From: JOPF133 sp052144935
Lineage (GTDB): Bacteria; Acidobacteriota; Terriglobia; Bryobacterales; Bryobacteraceae
Length of the DNA stretch: 64,000 nucleotides
Direction of reading: 5' to 3'
Assembly: GCA_052144935.1 (NCBI GenBank)
Contig: JBKQPR010000085.1
Location: 62,001-126,000, forward strand
In this document: piece by piece, positions 33,435-42,659 of the stretch
Layout: each line of letters starts with the position of its first letter
Position numbering within the stretch: the first letter of the stretch is position 1
Notes under the pieces: model-generated
Databases searched by the model: none
The model's input: only the letters and a program-made list of their open reading frames with translations
Told to the model about the DNA's origin: nothing
Program-made: the position numbers and the translations under genes

Positions 33435-33739
33435 GGTGAGGGGACGGCCACCCATGAAGTTGTAACACCGCCATGCGGGGGCAATCAAGGCCCCGCGCCG
33501 ATCTGCGGGGCAAGAACGTTGGCCGACGGCGGGCCCCCGGCCGGCCCGTGGGTGACACACTCGCGTTCAACTCGGCTGCCTGACCATCGACCCGCGAACG
33601 TAACCGTCTTTCATCCGTCTATGAGGGGACAACAAAGCGGGAAGGGGCTAGCCCACAATACTGTTCACTTAACGATTTTTGATGCACTGGGAAACGTTGC
33701 TGCGGCGGGTGGGCTGCCGCTTCCGCCAACGGAGCGGAT
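33435..33739. other. 305-base gap
   Basis: No gene seen. It holds the presumed promoter region of the minus-strand cluster and, from about 33640, sequence bordering the transposase remnant. A GGCCG-rich stretch at 33520-33550 contains short inverted motifs. Confidence 0.3.
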
Positions 33740-33996
33740 AGTTGCTCGTCTTCTTCGGTGTTGGACAAGCACTCCGCGCACATCTCCCAGGAGACGCAAA
33801 GCTACCTGGAGGTCACGCCGCTGCGCTTCGTTCTCGTGTTCACACCGACCCATGGCTCGTGGCTGAATCTTATCGAAAATCAATTCAGCAAGACGACCCG
33901 AACGATGCTGCGAGGAATCCGCGTGGCCGGCAAGCAAGAATTGATCGATCGCATTCATCAATATTTCGAGGATCTCAACGCCGACCCGGTAGTGCG
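33740..33996 (+). pseudogene. IS630-family transposase, C-terminal remnant
   Basis: The frame near 33758 reads LDKHSAHISQETQSYLEVTP, LRFVLVFTPTHGSWLNLIEN, QFSKTTRTMLRGIRVAGKQE and LIDRIHQYFEDLNADPVV. LDxHSAH carries the second catalytic Asp and the Glu of NLIENQFSK is the third residue of the DDE triad, both typical of IS630. The first Asp and the N-terminal DNA-binding part are missing, and homology ends abruptly at NADPVV, where the G-rich repeat begins. No terminal inverted repeats were found, so the element is dead. Confidence 0.85.
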
Positions 33997-34500
33997 CGAG
34001 CGGTCTCGCCCGAGGCGCGCGCCGGGCAGCGGGGCGCGAAGCGTGGGCTGCGAAGCGTGGGGCGTAGAGCGCCGGCCGGGGCACGGAGCGGTGGGCGGGG
34101 GCGTGGAGTGCGGGGGCGTGGAGTGCGGGGCGCGAAGCGTGGGGCCTAGAGCGCCAGCCCGGGGCACGGAGCGGTGGGCGGGGCGTGGAGTGCGGGGCGC
34201 GAAGCGTGGGCTGCGGAGCGTGGGGCGTAGAGCGTAGAGCGCCGGCCCGGGGCACGGAGCGGTGGGCGTGGCGTGGAGTGCGGGGGCGTGGTGTGCGGGG
34301 CGCGAAGTGCGGGGCGCGAAGCGCGGGGCGTGGGGTGCGGGCTGCGGAGCGCGGGGCGCGCGAGGCGAGGTGGCGGGGGCGCAGAGGCGCGCAGGCCATG
34401 CGGGGGCGGGGGCGCAGAGGCGCGCGGGCCATGCGGGGGCGGGGGTGGCTGGCTGTCTTGCCGGCGCGCGATGCGCTAAGGCGCGCGATGCGCTAAAACG
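33997..34500. repeat. G-rich nested tandem repeats
   Basis: About 500 bases of strongly G-biased sequence on the plus strand built from short related words: GGGGCGCGAAGCGTGGG, GGGGCACGGAGCGGTGGGCG (three copies near 34078, 34154 and 34246), GGCGTGGAGTGCGGGG, then GGGGGCGCAGAGGCGCGC with GGCCATGCGGGGGCGGGGG (twice, 34395-34445) and finally GCGCGATGCGCTAA (twice, 34468-34497). Open frames across it are artefacts. It lies between the IS630 remnant and the heparinase-like gene. Many G-runs could form G-quadruplexes. Confidence 0.9.
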
Positions 34501-34506
34501 ATAGGC

Positions 34507-36474
34507 ATGTCCCGTTTTACCCGCCGGAACTTCCTGGCCAGCTCGGCTGCCTCCGCCGCCTTGGCCGCCGCCGATCCGCCGCCCGAGCCCCCTCGCAACC
34601 TGCTGGCCACCGCCTGGCCAGCCGAAAAAACCGCCGCCGCTCTGGCGCCGCGCGAACGCTTTCACCCGTTTCCCACCGCCGCCGAGCGTGCCCCGTGGGA
34701 GCAACTCCCCTCCGATGCGGCCGCCACGCTGCTTCAGGCCGGCGAGGCGCAACTGAAGATCCCCTGGGAGGTGCTGCCCGCCGCCATGGCGCTGGAGTTC
34801 CAGCGCAACGGCAATCGCTCCCGCTATGAAGCCCTGCGCAATCGCCGCCGCAACAAGCTGCAGGCGCTGGTGCTGGCGGAGTGCCTCGAAAATAAGGGCC
34901 GCTTCGCCGACGAAATCGCCAACGGCGTCTGGCTCACCTGCGAGGAGACCTTCTGGGGCGTGCCGGCGCATCTGGGCGCGCAAAAGGCCGGAGTGGGTCT
35001 GCCGGATGTCGCCGAGCCCATCGTCGACCTGTTCGCCGCCGAAACCGCCGGACTGCTCGCCTGGACCCACTACCTCGTCTCCCCGCAACTGGCACGGGTT
35101 TCCCCGCTCATCCCCGAGCGCATCCGGGTGGAAACCGGCCGCCGCATCCTCTCGCCGCTGGTGGCCCGCGACTTCGGCTGGATGGGCATGTCCGGCCAGT
35201 CGGTCAACAACTGGGACCCCTGGATCTGTTCCAACTGGCTAACCGCCGCACTGCTTCTGGAGACGGACGCGGCGCGCCGCCAGGCCGCCGTTCAGAAGGC
35301 CATCCGCTGCCTCGACAACTTCCTCAACGGCTATGCGGACGATGGCGGCTGCGACGAAGGCCCCGGCTATTGGGGCCGGGCCGGCGCGTCGTTGTTCGAT
35401 TGTCTCGACCTGCTCCGGGCGGCCAGCGGCGGCTCCCTGGACGGCCTGCGGTTTCCGCTGGTGCGCGAGATCGGCCGGTACATCTGCCGCGCCCACATCC
35501 ACGACGAGTGGTACACCAACTTCTCGGACGCCCCTGCCCGGGTGCATGCCAACGGCGACCTGGTATACCGTTTCGGCAAGGCGCTGGCGGACGATGGCAT
35601 GATGGCCCACGGGGCATTTGCGGCCTTCTTCCGCGACCCGCGCGGCCTGCCCGGCGACAGCCTGGGCCGCCAGTTGCCGGCGCTGTTCCACCTGGCCGAA
35701 TTGCGCCAGGCCCGCCGCGCCCAGGCGCTCTATCGGGACGCCTGGCTGGCCGGCATTCAGGTGATGGCCGCCCGCACCGGGGAAGGCTCAGCCGAGGGAC
35801 TGTACCTGGCGGCGGAGGCCGGCAACAATGGCAAGAGCCACAATCACAACGACGTGGGCAACTTCGTAGTCTACGCCAATGGCGAGCCGGCCATCATCGA
35901 TGTGGGTGTCGAGACCTACACCGCCCAGACTTTCAGCTCGCGCCGCTACGAGATCTGGACCATGCAATCGGCCTATCACAACTGCCCCACCATCGGCGGC
36001 GTGATGCAGGAGGCCGGCCGCCGTTACGCCGCCAGCGAGGTGGCCTACCACGCCAACGACGCGCAGGCGGAGTTGCGGCTCAACCTGGCGGGCGCATACC
36101 CCCAAGAGGCCAATCTGGAAACCTGGCAGCGCACGTTGCGGCTCGATCGCGCCAGGAATCAAATCGAAATCGCCGACCAGTACTCCCTCAAAAAGGCCTC
36201 GCCCTCCATCACCCTCACGTTGATGACTCCTTGCCGGGTCACCCAGGAAGGGCCCGGAAAACTCTCGCTGGCGGTAGCTTCGGGCAACCGCGCGAACATC
36301 GCCTACGACGTCTCACTCACGCTGGCGATCGAGGAGATCCGCCTGGTAGACGCCAATCTGCGCTCTGCCTGGGGCGAGCGCCTTTACCGCATCCTGCTGC
36401 GCGCCGAAAACCCGCCGGCGCGCGCTACCTGGACCACCCGCATCACCCAATCGGCCGGGAACCGAGGGAAGTAG
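34507..36474 (+). CDS. Exported heparinase II/III-like polysaccharide lyase
   Basis: 655 residues. A twin-arginine signal (MSRFTRRNFLASSAASAALA) precedes an alpha/alpha toroid (about 60-390: GWMGMSGQSVNNWDPWICSN, GYADDGGCDEGPGYWGRAGA) and a beta-sandwich domain starting near 415 (GLYLAAEAGNNGKSHNHNDV, GNFVVYANGEPAIIDVGVET, YTAQTFSSRRYEIWTMQSAY). The SHNHNDVGNF motif is the hallmark His/Asn site of the heparinase II/III C-domain, and GPGYWGRA supplies the toroid Tyr region. It would cleave a uronic-acid polymer by beta-elimination in the periplasm. PL family cannot be fixed. Confidence 0.85.
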   Translation: MSRFTRRNFLASSAASAALAAADPPPEPPRNLLATAWPAEKTAAALAPRERFHPFPTAAERAPWEQLPSDAAATLLQAGEAQLKIPWEVLPAAMALEFQRNGNRSRYEALRNRRRNKLQALVLAECLENKGRFADEIANGVWLTCEETFWGVPAHLGAQKAGVGLPDVAEPIVDLFAAETAGLLAWTHYLVSPQLARVSPLIPERIRVETGRRILSPLVARDFGWMGMSGQSVNNWDPWICSNWLTAALLLETDAARRQAAVQKAIRCLDNFLNGYADDGGCDEGPGYWGRAGASLFDCLDLLRAASGGSLDGLRFPLVREIGRYICRAHIHDEWYTNFSDAPARVHANGDLVYRFGKALADDGMMAHGAFAAFFRDPRGLPGDSLGRQLPALFHLAELRQARRAQALYRDAWLAGIQVMAARTGEGSAEGLYLAAEAGNNGKSHNHNDVGNFVVYANGEPAIIDVGVETYTAQTFSSRRYEIWTMQSAYHNCPTIGGVMQEAGRRYAASEVAYHANDAQAELRLNLAGAYPQEANLETWQRTLRLDRARNQIEIADQYSLKKASPSITLTLMTPCRVTQEGPGKLSLAVASGNRANIAYDVSLTLAIEEIRLVDANLRSAWGERLYRILLRAENPPARATWTTRITQSAGNRGK

Positions 36475-36694
36475 CCAACCATTTCACATTCTCGCCGCCT
36501 TGCCGCCCTGCCGGCTAGCCGCCTGGCCGCCCTGCCGCCTGGCCGCCCGTAAAGAGTGGTCTTGTGTGCCCTGGCCGGTGAGGTCGGGACACGGCCGGGT
36601 GCGGCGGGATCGACTGCGCGTCTTGTAACCGAAGTCTGGCATCCCAAGCCGGACCCGGAGGGTGGCCCTAGACCACCCCAAAGGGCCCCCAATA
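36475..36694. repeat. Low-complexity and degenerate repeat segment after the lyase gene
   Basis: 36490-36550 is a run of CCGCCTGGCCGCC-type units. At 36553-36625 AGAGTGGTCTTGTG and GGCGGGATCG...GTCTTG resemble the unit found twice downstream, so this may be a third, eroded copy of the 221-base duplication. No gene is seen. Confidence 0.5.
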
Positions 36695-36915
36695 AAGGAG
36701 TGGCCTTGGGTCCCTGGCAGGCGGCCGCGGGGCCCCCTGTGTGGCGCGGGATCGGCGCGAGTCTTATTGGTTCGAGACGCCAGCCACCGGCACGGAAGCC
36801 TTCTGCGGCAGCTTGACCGATACCGTGTTCCTCTTGGCCGGCGCCTTGCTGACTGCCACGTGCGTGCCCGGGCGCTGCCGCATGGGTTGCCGCGTGTGCG
36901 CGGTGGCCGGACGTA
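36695..36915 (-). pseudogene. Duplicated 3' end of the lytic transglycosylase gene
   Basis: This stretch repeats, at an exact offset of 221 bases, the last part of the lytic transglycosylase gene and its downstream flank. On the minus strand it still reads KAPAKRNTVSVKLPQKASV, PVAGVSNQ and a TAA at 36766-36764, against KAPAKKNTASAKLPQKASV, LVAGVSNQ and TAA at 36987-36985 in the gene. Upstream of KAPAK the copy is out of frame with the repeat region of the gene. It is a tandem gene-end duplication without a start. Confidence 0.85.
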
Positions 36916-36984
36916 CAAGGAGTGGTCTTGTGCCTTGGCACGCGGCCGCGGGGGCCCCTGTTTGGCGCGGGATCGGCGCAAGTC

Positions 36985-38808
36985 TTATTGGTTCGAGACG
37001 CCAGCCACCAGCACGGAAGCCTTCTGCGGCAGCTTGGCCGATGCCGTATTCTTCTTGGCCGGCGCCTTAGTGGCCGCCGCGCGCGTGCCCAGCGCTGCCG
37101 CATGCGTCGCCGCGTGTGCGCCGGTGGCCGGAGCCGTGCGGCTGGCGGCCGCCGTATGCGTTGCCGTATGTGCGGTGGCCGGAGCCGTGCGGCTGGCGGC
37201 CGCCGTATGCGTCGCCGGGCGGGCGCCGGTGGCCGGAGCCGTCCGTCTCGCCGCCGCCGAATGCGTCACGGCACCGCGCACAGGCGCCTGCGCGCGCGCC
37301 ACCAGCGGAATCATCAGCCGGTCGCCTGCCTGAGGTTCCGCGGAATTCAGATTGTTAGCTGTAACGATGCTGGCCGGCGCGACACTATACTTCTTACCGA
37401 TGGCCGCCAGGCTCTCGCCGGGCGCTACCGTATGCATCCGCCACGTGTCGCAATGATTTGACGGAACCAGATGCAGCGCCGCAATCAACTGGTTGCCCGT
37501 GCCTTTGGGCACGTGAAGCGGATAATGCTCGGGCGCTACGCCCTTCAACACCGCCGGATTGAGTGCCGACAATTCGGAGAGCGGCGTGTCGGTGATGTCG
37601 GCAATCAGCGAGAGCGAAGTCGCCGCGAAGGTCTCGATGGTGTCGTATTCCAGCGGCGAGTCCAGCGTCAGCCCCTCCAACCCGTACTCTCGCGCGTTCT
37701 TCTCCATGATCGTCATGGCCAGAATGATGGGCACGTAGTTGGTGGTTTCGGCGGGCAAGACCCCGCGGTTGCGCAACTCCCAGAAATCCGCATACCCGGT
37801 GCGCTCCACGGCGCGCTCGACAACCCCCGGGCCGCAATTGTAGGCGGCAATCGCCAGATACCAGTCGCCGAATTCGGAGTACAGATCGTGCAGGTGGCGG
37901 GCTGCCGCCCGGGTGGCTCTCTCGGGGTCCATGCGGTCGTCGGTGTAGGGTGTCTGCTTCAGCCCGTACTCCTGCCCGCGCCAGGTGAGGAATTGCCACA
38001 TGCCGCCGGCCGCCGCCCGCGATACCGCCCGGGGAATGAACCCGGATTCGGCTTGCGCCAGGTGAAGCAGTTCCTGCGGCACACCCTCCTCGTCCAGGAT
38101 GCGCAGGATCATCGCCCGGTAGCGGCCCGAGCGCTCGGTGCCCCCAACAATCGTACCGTGGCCGCGGTTCGAGAAGTAGTTGATGTACCCCAGCACCGCG
38201 TCGTTCACCGAGAGAGGCAACTTCGACACAGTGGCCTTCACCTGATCCAGCACCCGATCCTTGAGCTTCGGATCTACCGGGAAGGTCATCTGCAGGATGT
38301 CCTCCAGAGGAGCCTTCTCGAAACGGCCTTCTTCCACCTCCGCCGAGGCGCCCATGCCGGCCAAGTCGAGGTGGTGAATTTTGTCCACCATCTCTTCCAG
38401 GCGGCACTCCAGATCTTCGCGATCCGATTGAGACTGCGCGGAGGCTTCCAGCATCCAATCGATTGCGTTGTCGAATTCGGTTCGTGCGCCGTCGATATCT
38501 TTCGCCTGGTAGAGCCGCTGGCCGCGTTGAAAGGCTTGTTCGGCGCGCTGCACGTTGGCGTCGAAGCGGATCTTGTGCTCGGGAATCGTCGTCGAGGCGG
38601 CAATTAGGAAGGGGGGAACATCCTTCAGGTATAGATTAGGCTGCGGCGGAACTCGGGGAGCTTCCAGTTCCGGTGCAGTTGCCGTAGGGGCCGCTGGCAG
38701 GAACGCCATTTGGAACCTGGATTGCTGAGGATAACCGCAAGAGGCGGTTATGAAGGTTGCGAACAGCACGGAGGAGAAGAGCGTCTTCGTTCGAAAATCC
38801 ATCAACAT
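36985..38808 (-). CDS. LysM-containing lytic transglycosylase lipoprotein (MltD-like)
   Basis: 607 residues. A lipoprotein signal (FSSVLFATFITASCGYP, lipobox ITASC) is followed by an N-terminal helical region (60-200), the lytic transglycosylase domain (about 225-400: HLAQAESGFIPRAVSRAAAG, GMWQFLTWRGQEYGLKQTPY, IAAYNCGPGVVERAVERTGY), with the catalytic Glu in AESGF, and a LysM domain (about 465-515: HTVAPGESLAAIGKKYSVAP). The last 100 residues carry three tandem ATHTAAASRTAPAT-type units and a basic end. It cuts peptidoglycan glycan strands at the outer membrane inner face. Its 3' end is duplicated downstream. Confidence 0.92.
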   Translation of the reverse strand: MLMDFRTKTLFSSVLFATFITASCGYPQQSRFQMAFLPAAPTATAPELEAPRVPPQPNLYLKDVPPFLIAASTTIPEHKIRFDANVQRAEQAFQRGQRLYQAKDIDGARTEFDNAIDWMLEASAQSQSDREDLECRLEEMVDKIHHLDLAGMGASAEVEEGRFEKAPLEDILQMTFPVDPKLKDRVLDQVKATVSKLPLSVNDAVLGYINYFSNRGHGTIVGGTERSGRYRAMILRILDEEGVPQELLHLAQAESGFIPRAVSRAAAGGMWQFLTWRGQEYGLKQTPYTDDRMDPERATRAAARHLHDLYSEFGDWYLAIAAYNCGPGVVERAVERTGYADFWELRNRGVLPAETTNYVPIILAMTIMEKNAREYGLEGLTLDSPLEYDTIETFAATSLSLIADITDTPLSELSALNPAVLKGVAPEHYPLHVPKGTGNQLIAALHLVPSNHCDTWRMHTVAPGESLAAIGKKYSVAPASIVTANNLNSAEPQAGDRLMIPLVARAQAPVRGAVTHSAAARRTAPATGARPATHTAAASRTAPATAHTATHTAAASRTAPATGAHAATHAAALGTRAAATKAPAKKNTASAKLPQKASVLVAGVSNQ

Positions 38809-39027
38809 CCTCGGACTCGTAAGAATACAAAGCTACTTCTACGGGCTGTCGCCCGAAATCGGAACTAAAAGACTATAACAGCACAGGTGCGGAATGCAAC
38901 AGATGGCACATTAATAGCCCTTTGGGGCTATAAGCGCGCCTTCCGCAGCCGGGCGGCATCTGCCCACCCGGCACCTCCATCCTTCCGAAGCCCGCCCGTT
39001 GTGTCGAAATACGGACAGGATGTGTCG

Positions 39028-41190
39028 CTATTCCTCTTCTTCTTCTTCGCCGGTCTTGGCGGCCTTGGCGGCGGCTATGATTTTCTCCGCCTGCAATTGC
39101 GGCACGAAATCGTAATGGTCGAACTCCATGGTGAAGGAAGCCCGGCCCTGGGTCATCGCCGTCAAGTCACTTTGATAGTTTAACATCTCCGCCATGGGAA
39201 CCTGGGCGCGGATAAACTGGGTGCTTCCCTTGGTTTCCATGCCCGAAATCCGGCCCCGGCGGCCATTCAGGTCGCCCATCAGGTCGCCCGCATATTCCAC
39301 GGGCGCCTGGATCTCCACATTCACGATCGGTTCCAGGAGCGCCGGTTTGGCCTCCAACATGGCCGCTTTAAAGGCTTTCCTCGCCGCTAGCTTGAAGGCC
39401 AGTTCGGACGAGTCCACGTCGTGATACGAGCCGTCGTACACCGTCACCTTGAAATCCACCATGGGGTATCCCGCCAGGTAGCCGTGCTCGGCCGCCTCTA
39501 CAATCCCCTTTTCGACCGCCGGGATTAAGTTCTTGGGAATCGAGCCGCCGAAAATCTCGTTGGCGAACTCGAACTTGGCCCCGCGCGCCAGCGGCTCCAT
39601 CTTGATCCAGCAATCGCCGAACTGGCCGTGCCCGCCGGTCTGCTTCTTGTGGCGGCCCTGTACGTCGGCAAATCCGCGTATGGTCTCGCGGTAGGGGATC
39701 TTGGGCGCCTTCAGCGCCACATCCACGCCATACCGCCTCTTCAGCCGGCTGACCACGATTTCCACGTGCTGCTGCCCGGCCCCCGCCAGCAGGAACTCGC
39801 GCGTCTGCGCGTCGCGGTAGAAGCGCAGCGATTGGTCCTCTTCCAGCATCCGATGCACCGCATTGCCCATGCGGTCCTCGTCGTTGCGCGACTTGGCTTC
39901 GATGGCGAACGCGATGGACGGCTCCGGCAGCTTCACCGGCGGATAGCTGATGTTCATGCCCTTTTCCGCCAGCGTATCGCCGGTCAGCGTTTCCTTCAGC
40001 TTGGCTACCGCGCCCAGGTCGCCGGCGTGCAGCTCCGTCACCGGCTGCAGCGTTTTCCCCTGCGGACTGCTCAGGTGCGCCAGGCGCTCCGCCCCGCCGC
40101 GGTTGACGTTATAGAGGTTGGCATCGTTCTTTACGATGCCGGTCATCACTTTAAAGAAGGTGATCCGCCCGGCGAACGGATCGGCGGTGGTTTTGAACAC
40201 GTACAGCGTGGATTGGTCGTTGTCGGCGATCTTGCGGGTAGAGCCGCCCGCGGTGCCGCCCGCGGAGCCGCCCGCGGTGCCACCCACGGCGCCGTTGGCC
40301 GGGCTGCCTGCCGAGCCGCCCACCAGCACCGGGGCCGCTTCGCGATCCACCGGGGCCGGCAGGTTTTCGACAATAAAGTTGAGAATCAAGTCCGTGCCTA
40401 CGTTGTGCAGGGCCGAGGCGCACATCACGGGGAAGATCCGCATCTCCCGCACACCCTGTTTCAGGCCGTCGATGATATGTTCCACCGGGAGGGTGCCTTT
40501 CTCGAAAAATTCTTCCATCAGGGCGTCATTGCCTTCGGCCACCATCTCCACCAGGGCATCGTGGGCCTTTTGCGCCGCGTCGGCCAGGTCGCCGGGGATT
40601 TCCCCCTCTTTGCCCTTGCCGTCGCCGTCCAACGTGTAGCTGTAGGCCTTCATGCGGATCAGGTCCACCACTCCCAGGAAGTCGCGCTCGGCGCCGATGG
40701 GCAGTTGGATGGGCACTGCCGCGCGGCCGAAAGTCTCGTTGACGTTATCCAGGACGCGCCCGAAGTCGGCGCGTTCGCGGTCCAGCTTGTTGATAACGAC
40801 GGCGCGGGGGAGCTTAAAATCGTCGGCGAACTGCCACACCTTCTCGGTTTGCACCTCGACGCCGGCCACCCCGTCCACCAGCACCAGAGCGGCATCGGCC
40901 GCCACCAGGGCGGCGCGCGCATCGTTAATAAAGATGTTGTAGCCGGGGGTGTCCAGGATGTTGATCTTGGCCTTCTTCCACTCCGCCACCGCGACGGCGG
41001 TCGAGATGCTGATTTTGCGCTGGATCTCCTCCTCGTCAAAATCGGTGATCGTGTTGCCCTCATCGACGCGCAGGAGGCGGTTGGAGGCTCCCGCGGTGAA
41101 CAGCAACCCGGCGGTGAGCGTGGTTTTACCGGAATCGCCGTGGCCCACCACACCGACGTTCCGAAGATCCTTGCCTTCGTAGGTTTTCAC
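39028..41190 (-). CDS. EF-G paralogue (EF-G II-like GTPase)
   Basis: 720 residues. G1 GHGDSGKTTLTAGLL, G3 LDTPGYNIFINDARAAL, G4 VVINKLDRERADF and G5 CASALHNVG are intact; domains II to V follow (PIPYRETIRG-like, GHGQFGDCWIKMEP, GGSIPKNLIPAVEKGI). GDSGKT in place of the usual VDHGKT, and the RRISI-like EIQRKISIST switch, are typical of the EF-G-like second copies rather than of the essential translocase. A Gly/Ala/Ser-rich insert of about 28 residues (near 297-325: GGTAGGSAGGTAGGSTRK) separates domains I and II and comes from tandem repeats in the DNA. The C-terminus is a short acidic run. It may act in stress translation or ribosome recycling. Confidence 0.9.
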   Translation of the reverse strand: MKTYEGKDLRNVGVVGHGDSGKTTLTAGLLFTAGASNRLLRVDEGNTITDFDEEEIQRKISISTAVAVAEWKKAKINILDTPGYNIFINDARAALVAADAALVLVDGVAGVEVQTEKVWQFADDFKLPRAVVINKLDRERADFGRVLDNVNETFGRAAVPIQLPIGAERDFLGVVDLIRMKAYSYTLDGDGKGKEGEIPGDLADAAQKAHDALVEMVAEGNDALMEEFFEKGTLPVEHIIDGLKQGVREMRIFPVMCASALHNVGTDLILNFIVENLPAPVDREAAPVLVGGSAGSPANGAVGGTAGGSAGGTAGGSTRKIADNDQSTLYVFKTTADPFAGRITFFKVMTGIVKNDANLYNVNRGGAERLAHLSSPQGKTLQPVTELHAGDLGAVAKLKETLTGDTLAEKGMNISYPPVKLPEPSIAFAIEAKSRNDEDRMGNAVHRMLEEDQSLRFYRDAQTREFLLAGAGQQHVEIVVSRLKRRYGVDVALKAPKIPYRETIRGFADVQGRHKKQTGGHGQFGDCWIKMEPLARGAKFEFANEIFGGSIPKNLIPAVEKGIVEAAEHGYLAGYPMVDFKVTVYDGSYHDVDSSELAFKLAARKAFKAAMLEAKPALLEPIVNVEIQAPVEYAGDLMGDLNGRRGRISGMETKGSTQFIRAQVPMAEMLNYQSDLTAMTQGRASFTMEFDHYDFVPQLQAEKIIAAAKAAKTGEEEEEE

Positions 41191-41250
41191 GGATTGGCTT
41201 CCTTTTCAAAACGGAATAGTAACACGAGCGGGGATCGGGCGGCGGAATCT

Positions 41251-41374
41251 GGGGCCCCGCTTCTCACCGCGGAGACGCTGAGAACACGGAGACAACGCAG
41301 AGAAAACTCAATTCAAGGTTTTCTCTGCGCTTCCTCTGCGGCCTCTGCGTCTCCGCGGTGAGAAACAGGGCCCC
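41251..41374. repeat. Long palindrome, copy C
   Basis: Core arms (41263-41308 and 41318-41362) carry CACCGCGGAGACGC and GCGTCTCCGCGGTG; about 37 of 45 positions pair, several others being G/T type. The pairing continues outward over GGGGCCCCGCTTCTC on the left and GAGAAACAGGGCCCC on the right. It lies between the EF-G paralogue and glutaryl-CoA dehydrogenase genes, upstream of both. Confidence 0.9.
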
Positions 41375-41427
41375 GCGGTGTTGAGCATACGGGCCCCAAG
41401 ACGTGCTCAAATAGGAGATTACCCGAT

Positions 41428-42594
41428 ATGGCTTTTCGAGGCGTGGATTATTTCTGCATCGACTCGCTGTTTTCCGAGCAGGAGCTGATGGTGCGGCAGA
41501 CGGCCCGCAGGTTCGCCGACGAGCGCATCGCGCCGCTCATCCGGGATTGCTACCGCGAGGCGCGCTTTCCCGCCGAACTGATCCCCGAACTGGCGGAATT
41601 GGGTTTTCTGGGCGCCAACCTGGAAGGTTACGGCTGCGCCGGCATGAGCAACGTCGAGTACGGGCTGATCATGCAGGAGCTGGAGCGCATCGATTCCGGC
41701 GTGCGCAGCTTCGTCTCCGTGCAGGGGGCCCTGGTGATGTTTCCGATCCTCAGCTTCGGGTCGGGCGAGCAGAAGGAGAAATGGCTGCCGCGGCTGCAGA
41801 GCGGGCAGGCGGTGGGATGCTTCGGGCTGACCGAGCCGGATTTCGGGTCCAACCCGGCGGGCATGCGCACCACCGCGCGGCCGGACGGCGACGGTTGGAT
41901 TCTGAACGGCGAGAAGACCTGGATCACCAACGGCTCGGCGGCCGATGTGGCAGTGGTGTGGGCGCGCGCCTCGGACGGCGTGATGGGGTTCCTGGTGGAG
42001 CGCGGCACGCCGGGGTACACTGCCTCGGATATTCACGGGAAGTGGTCGATGCGGGCTTCGGTGACCTCCAGCCTGGCGTTAGCGGACTGCCGGGTGGCGG
42101 AATCGGATCGACTGCCGGGCGCGCGCGGGTTGAAGGCCCCGCTTTCCTGCCTCACCCAGGCGCGCTTCGGGATCGGCTGGGGGGTGGTGGGCGCGGCCAT
42201 GGATTGTTACGAGACCGCCCGGCAATACTCGATCCTGCGCAAGCAGTTCGACGACCGGCCGATCGCCTCGCACCAGCTCGTGCAGGAGAAACTGGCCTGG
42301 ATGATCACCGAGATCACCAAAGCGCAATTGCTGGCGCTGCACGCGGGACGGCTGAAGGACCGAAAGAAGATCGAGCCGGCGCACATTTCCATGCTCAAGC
42401 GGAACAATGTGGCCATGGCGCTGGAGTGCGCGCGCCTGAGCCGCGACCTGCTGGGCGCCAACGGGATCACCGACGAGTACCCCATCATGCGCCACATGTG
42501 CAATCTGGAGACGGTGAAGACCTACGAGGGGACCGACCACATTCACGCGCTGGTGATCGGCGAGCGGGTGACGGGGGTGGCGGCGTACAGGTGA
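41428..42594 (+). CDS. gcdH: Glutaryl-CoA dehydrogenase
   Basis: 388 residues, the expected length. Acyl-CoA dehydrogenase fold with LMVRQTARRFADERIAPLIR, CFGLTEPDFGSNPAGMRTTA, GWILNGEKTWITNGSAADVA, ARFGIGWGVVGAAMDCYETA and RDLLGANGITDEYPIMRHMC. The catalytic Glu is in KTYEGTDHIHALVIGERVTG, whose form is that of glutaryl-CoA rather than straight-chain enzymes. It oxidises and decarboxylates glutaryl-CoA to crotonyl-CoA in lysine, tryptophan or aromatic breakdown, passing electrons to ETF. No other pathway gene is adjacent. Confidence 0.9.
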   Translation: MAFRGVDYFCIDSLFSEQELMVRQTARRFADERIAPLIRDCYREARFPAELIPELAELGFLGANLEGYGCAGMSNVEYGLIMQELERIDSGVRSFVSVQGALVMFPILSFGSGEQKEKWLPRLQSGQAVGCFGLTEPDFGSNPAGMRTTARPDGDGWILNGEKTWITNGSAADVAVVWARASDGVMGFLVERGTPGYTASDIHGKWSMRASVTSSLALADCRVAESDRLPGARGLKAPLSCLTQARFGIGWGVVGAAMDCYETARQYSILRKQFDDRPIASHQLVQEKLAWMITEITKAQLLALHAGRLKDRKKIEPAHISMLKRNNVAMALECARLSRDLLGANGITDEYPIMRHMCNLETVKTYEGTDHIHALVIGERVTGVAAYR

Positions 42595-42659
42595 GGTTGA
42601 CCGGCTAGCGCTATCTGTGGTATTTCTCACTCGGGAATCGATTCGGGAGACGGCTGGAA

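Noticed and set aside
33997..35088. Open frames across the G-rich repeat on both strands
   Set aside because: Repeated Ala/Pro/Arg or Gly/Arg text created by tandem DNA repeats, not by a gene.
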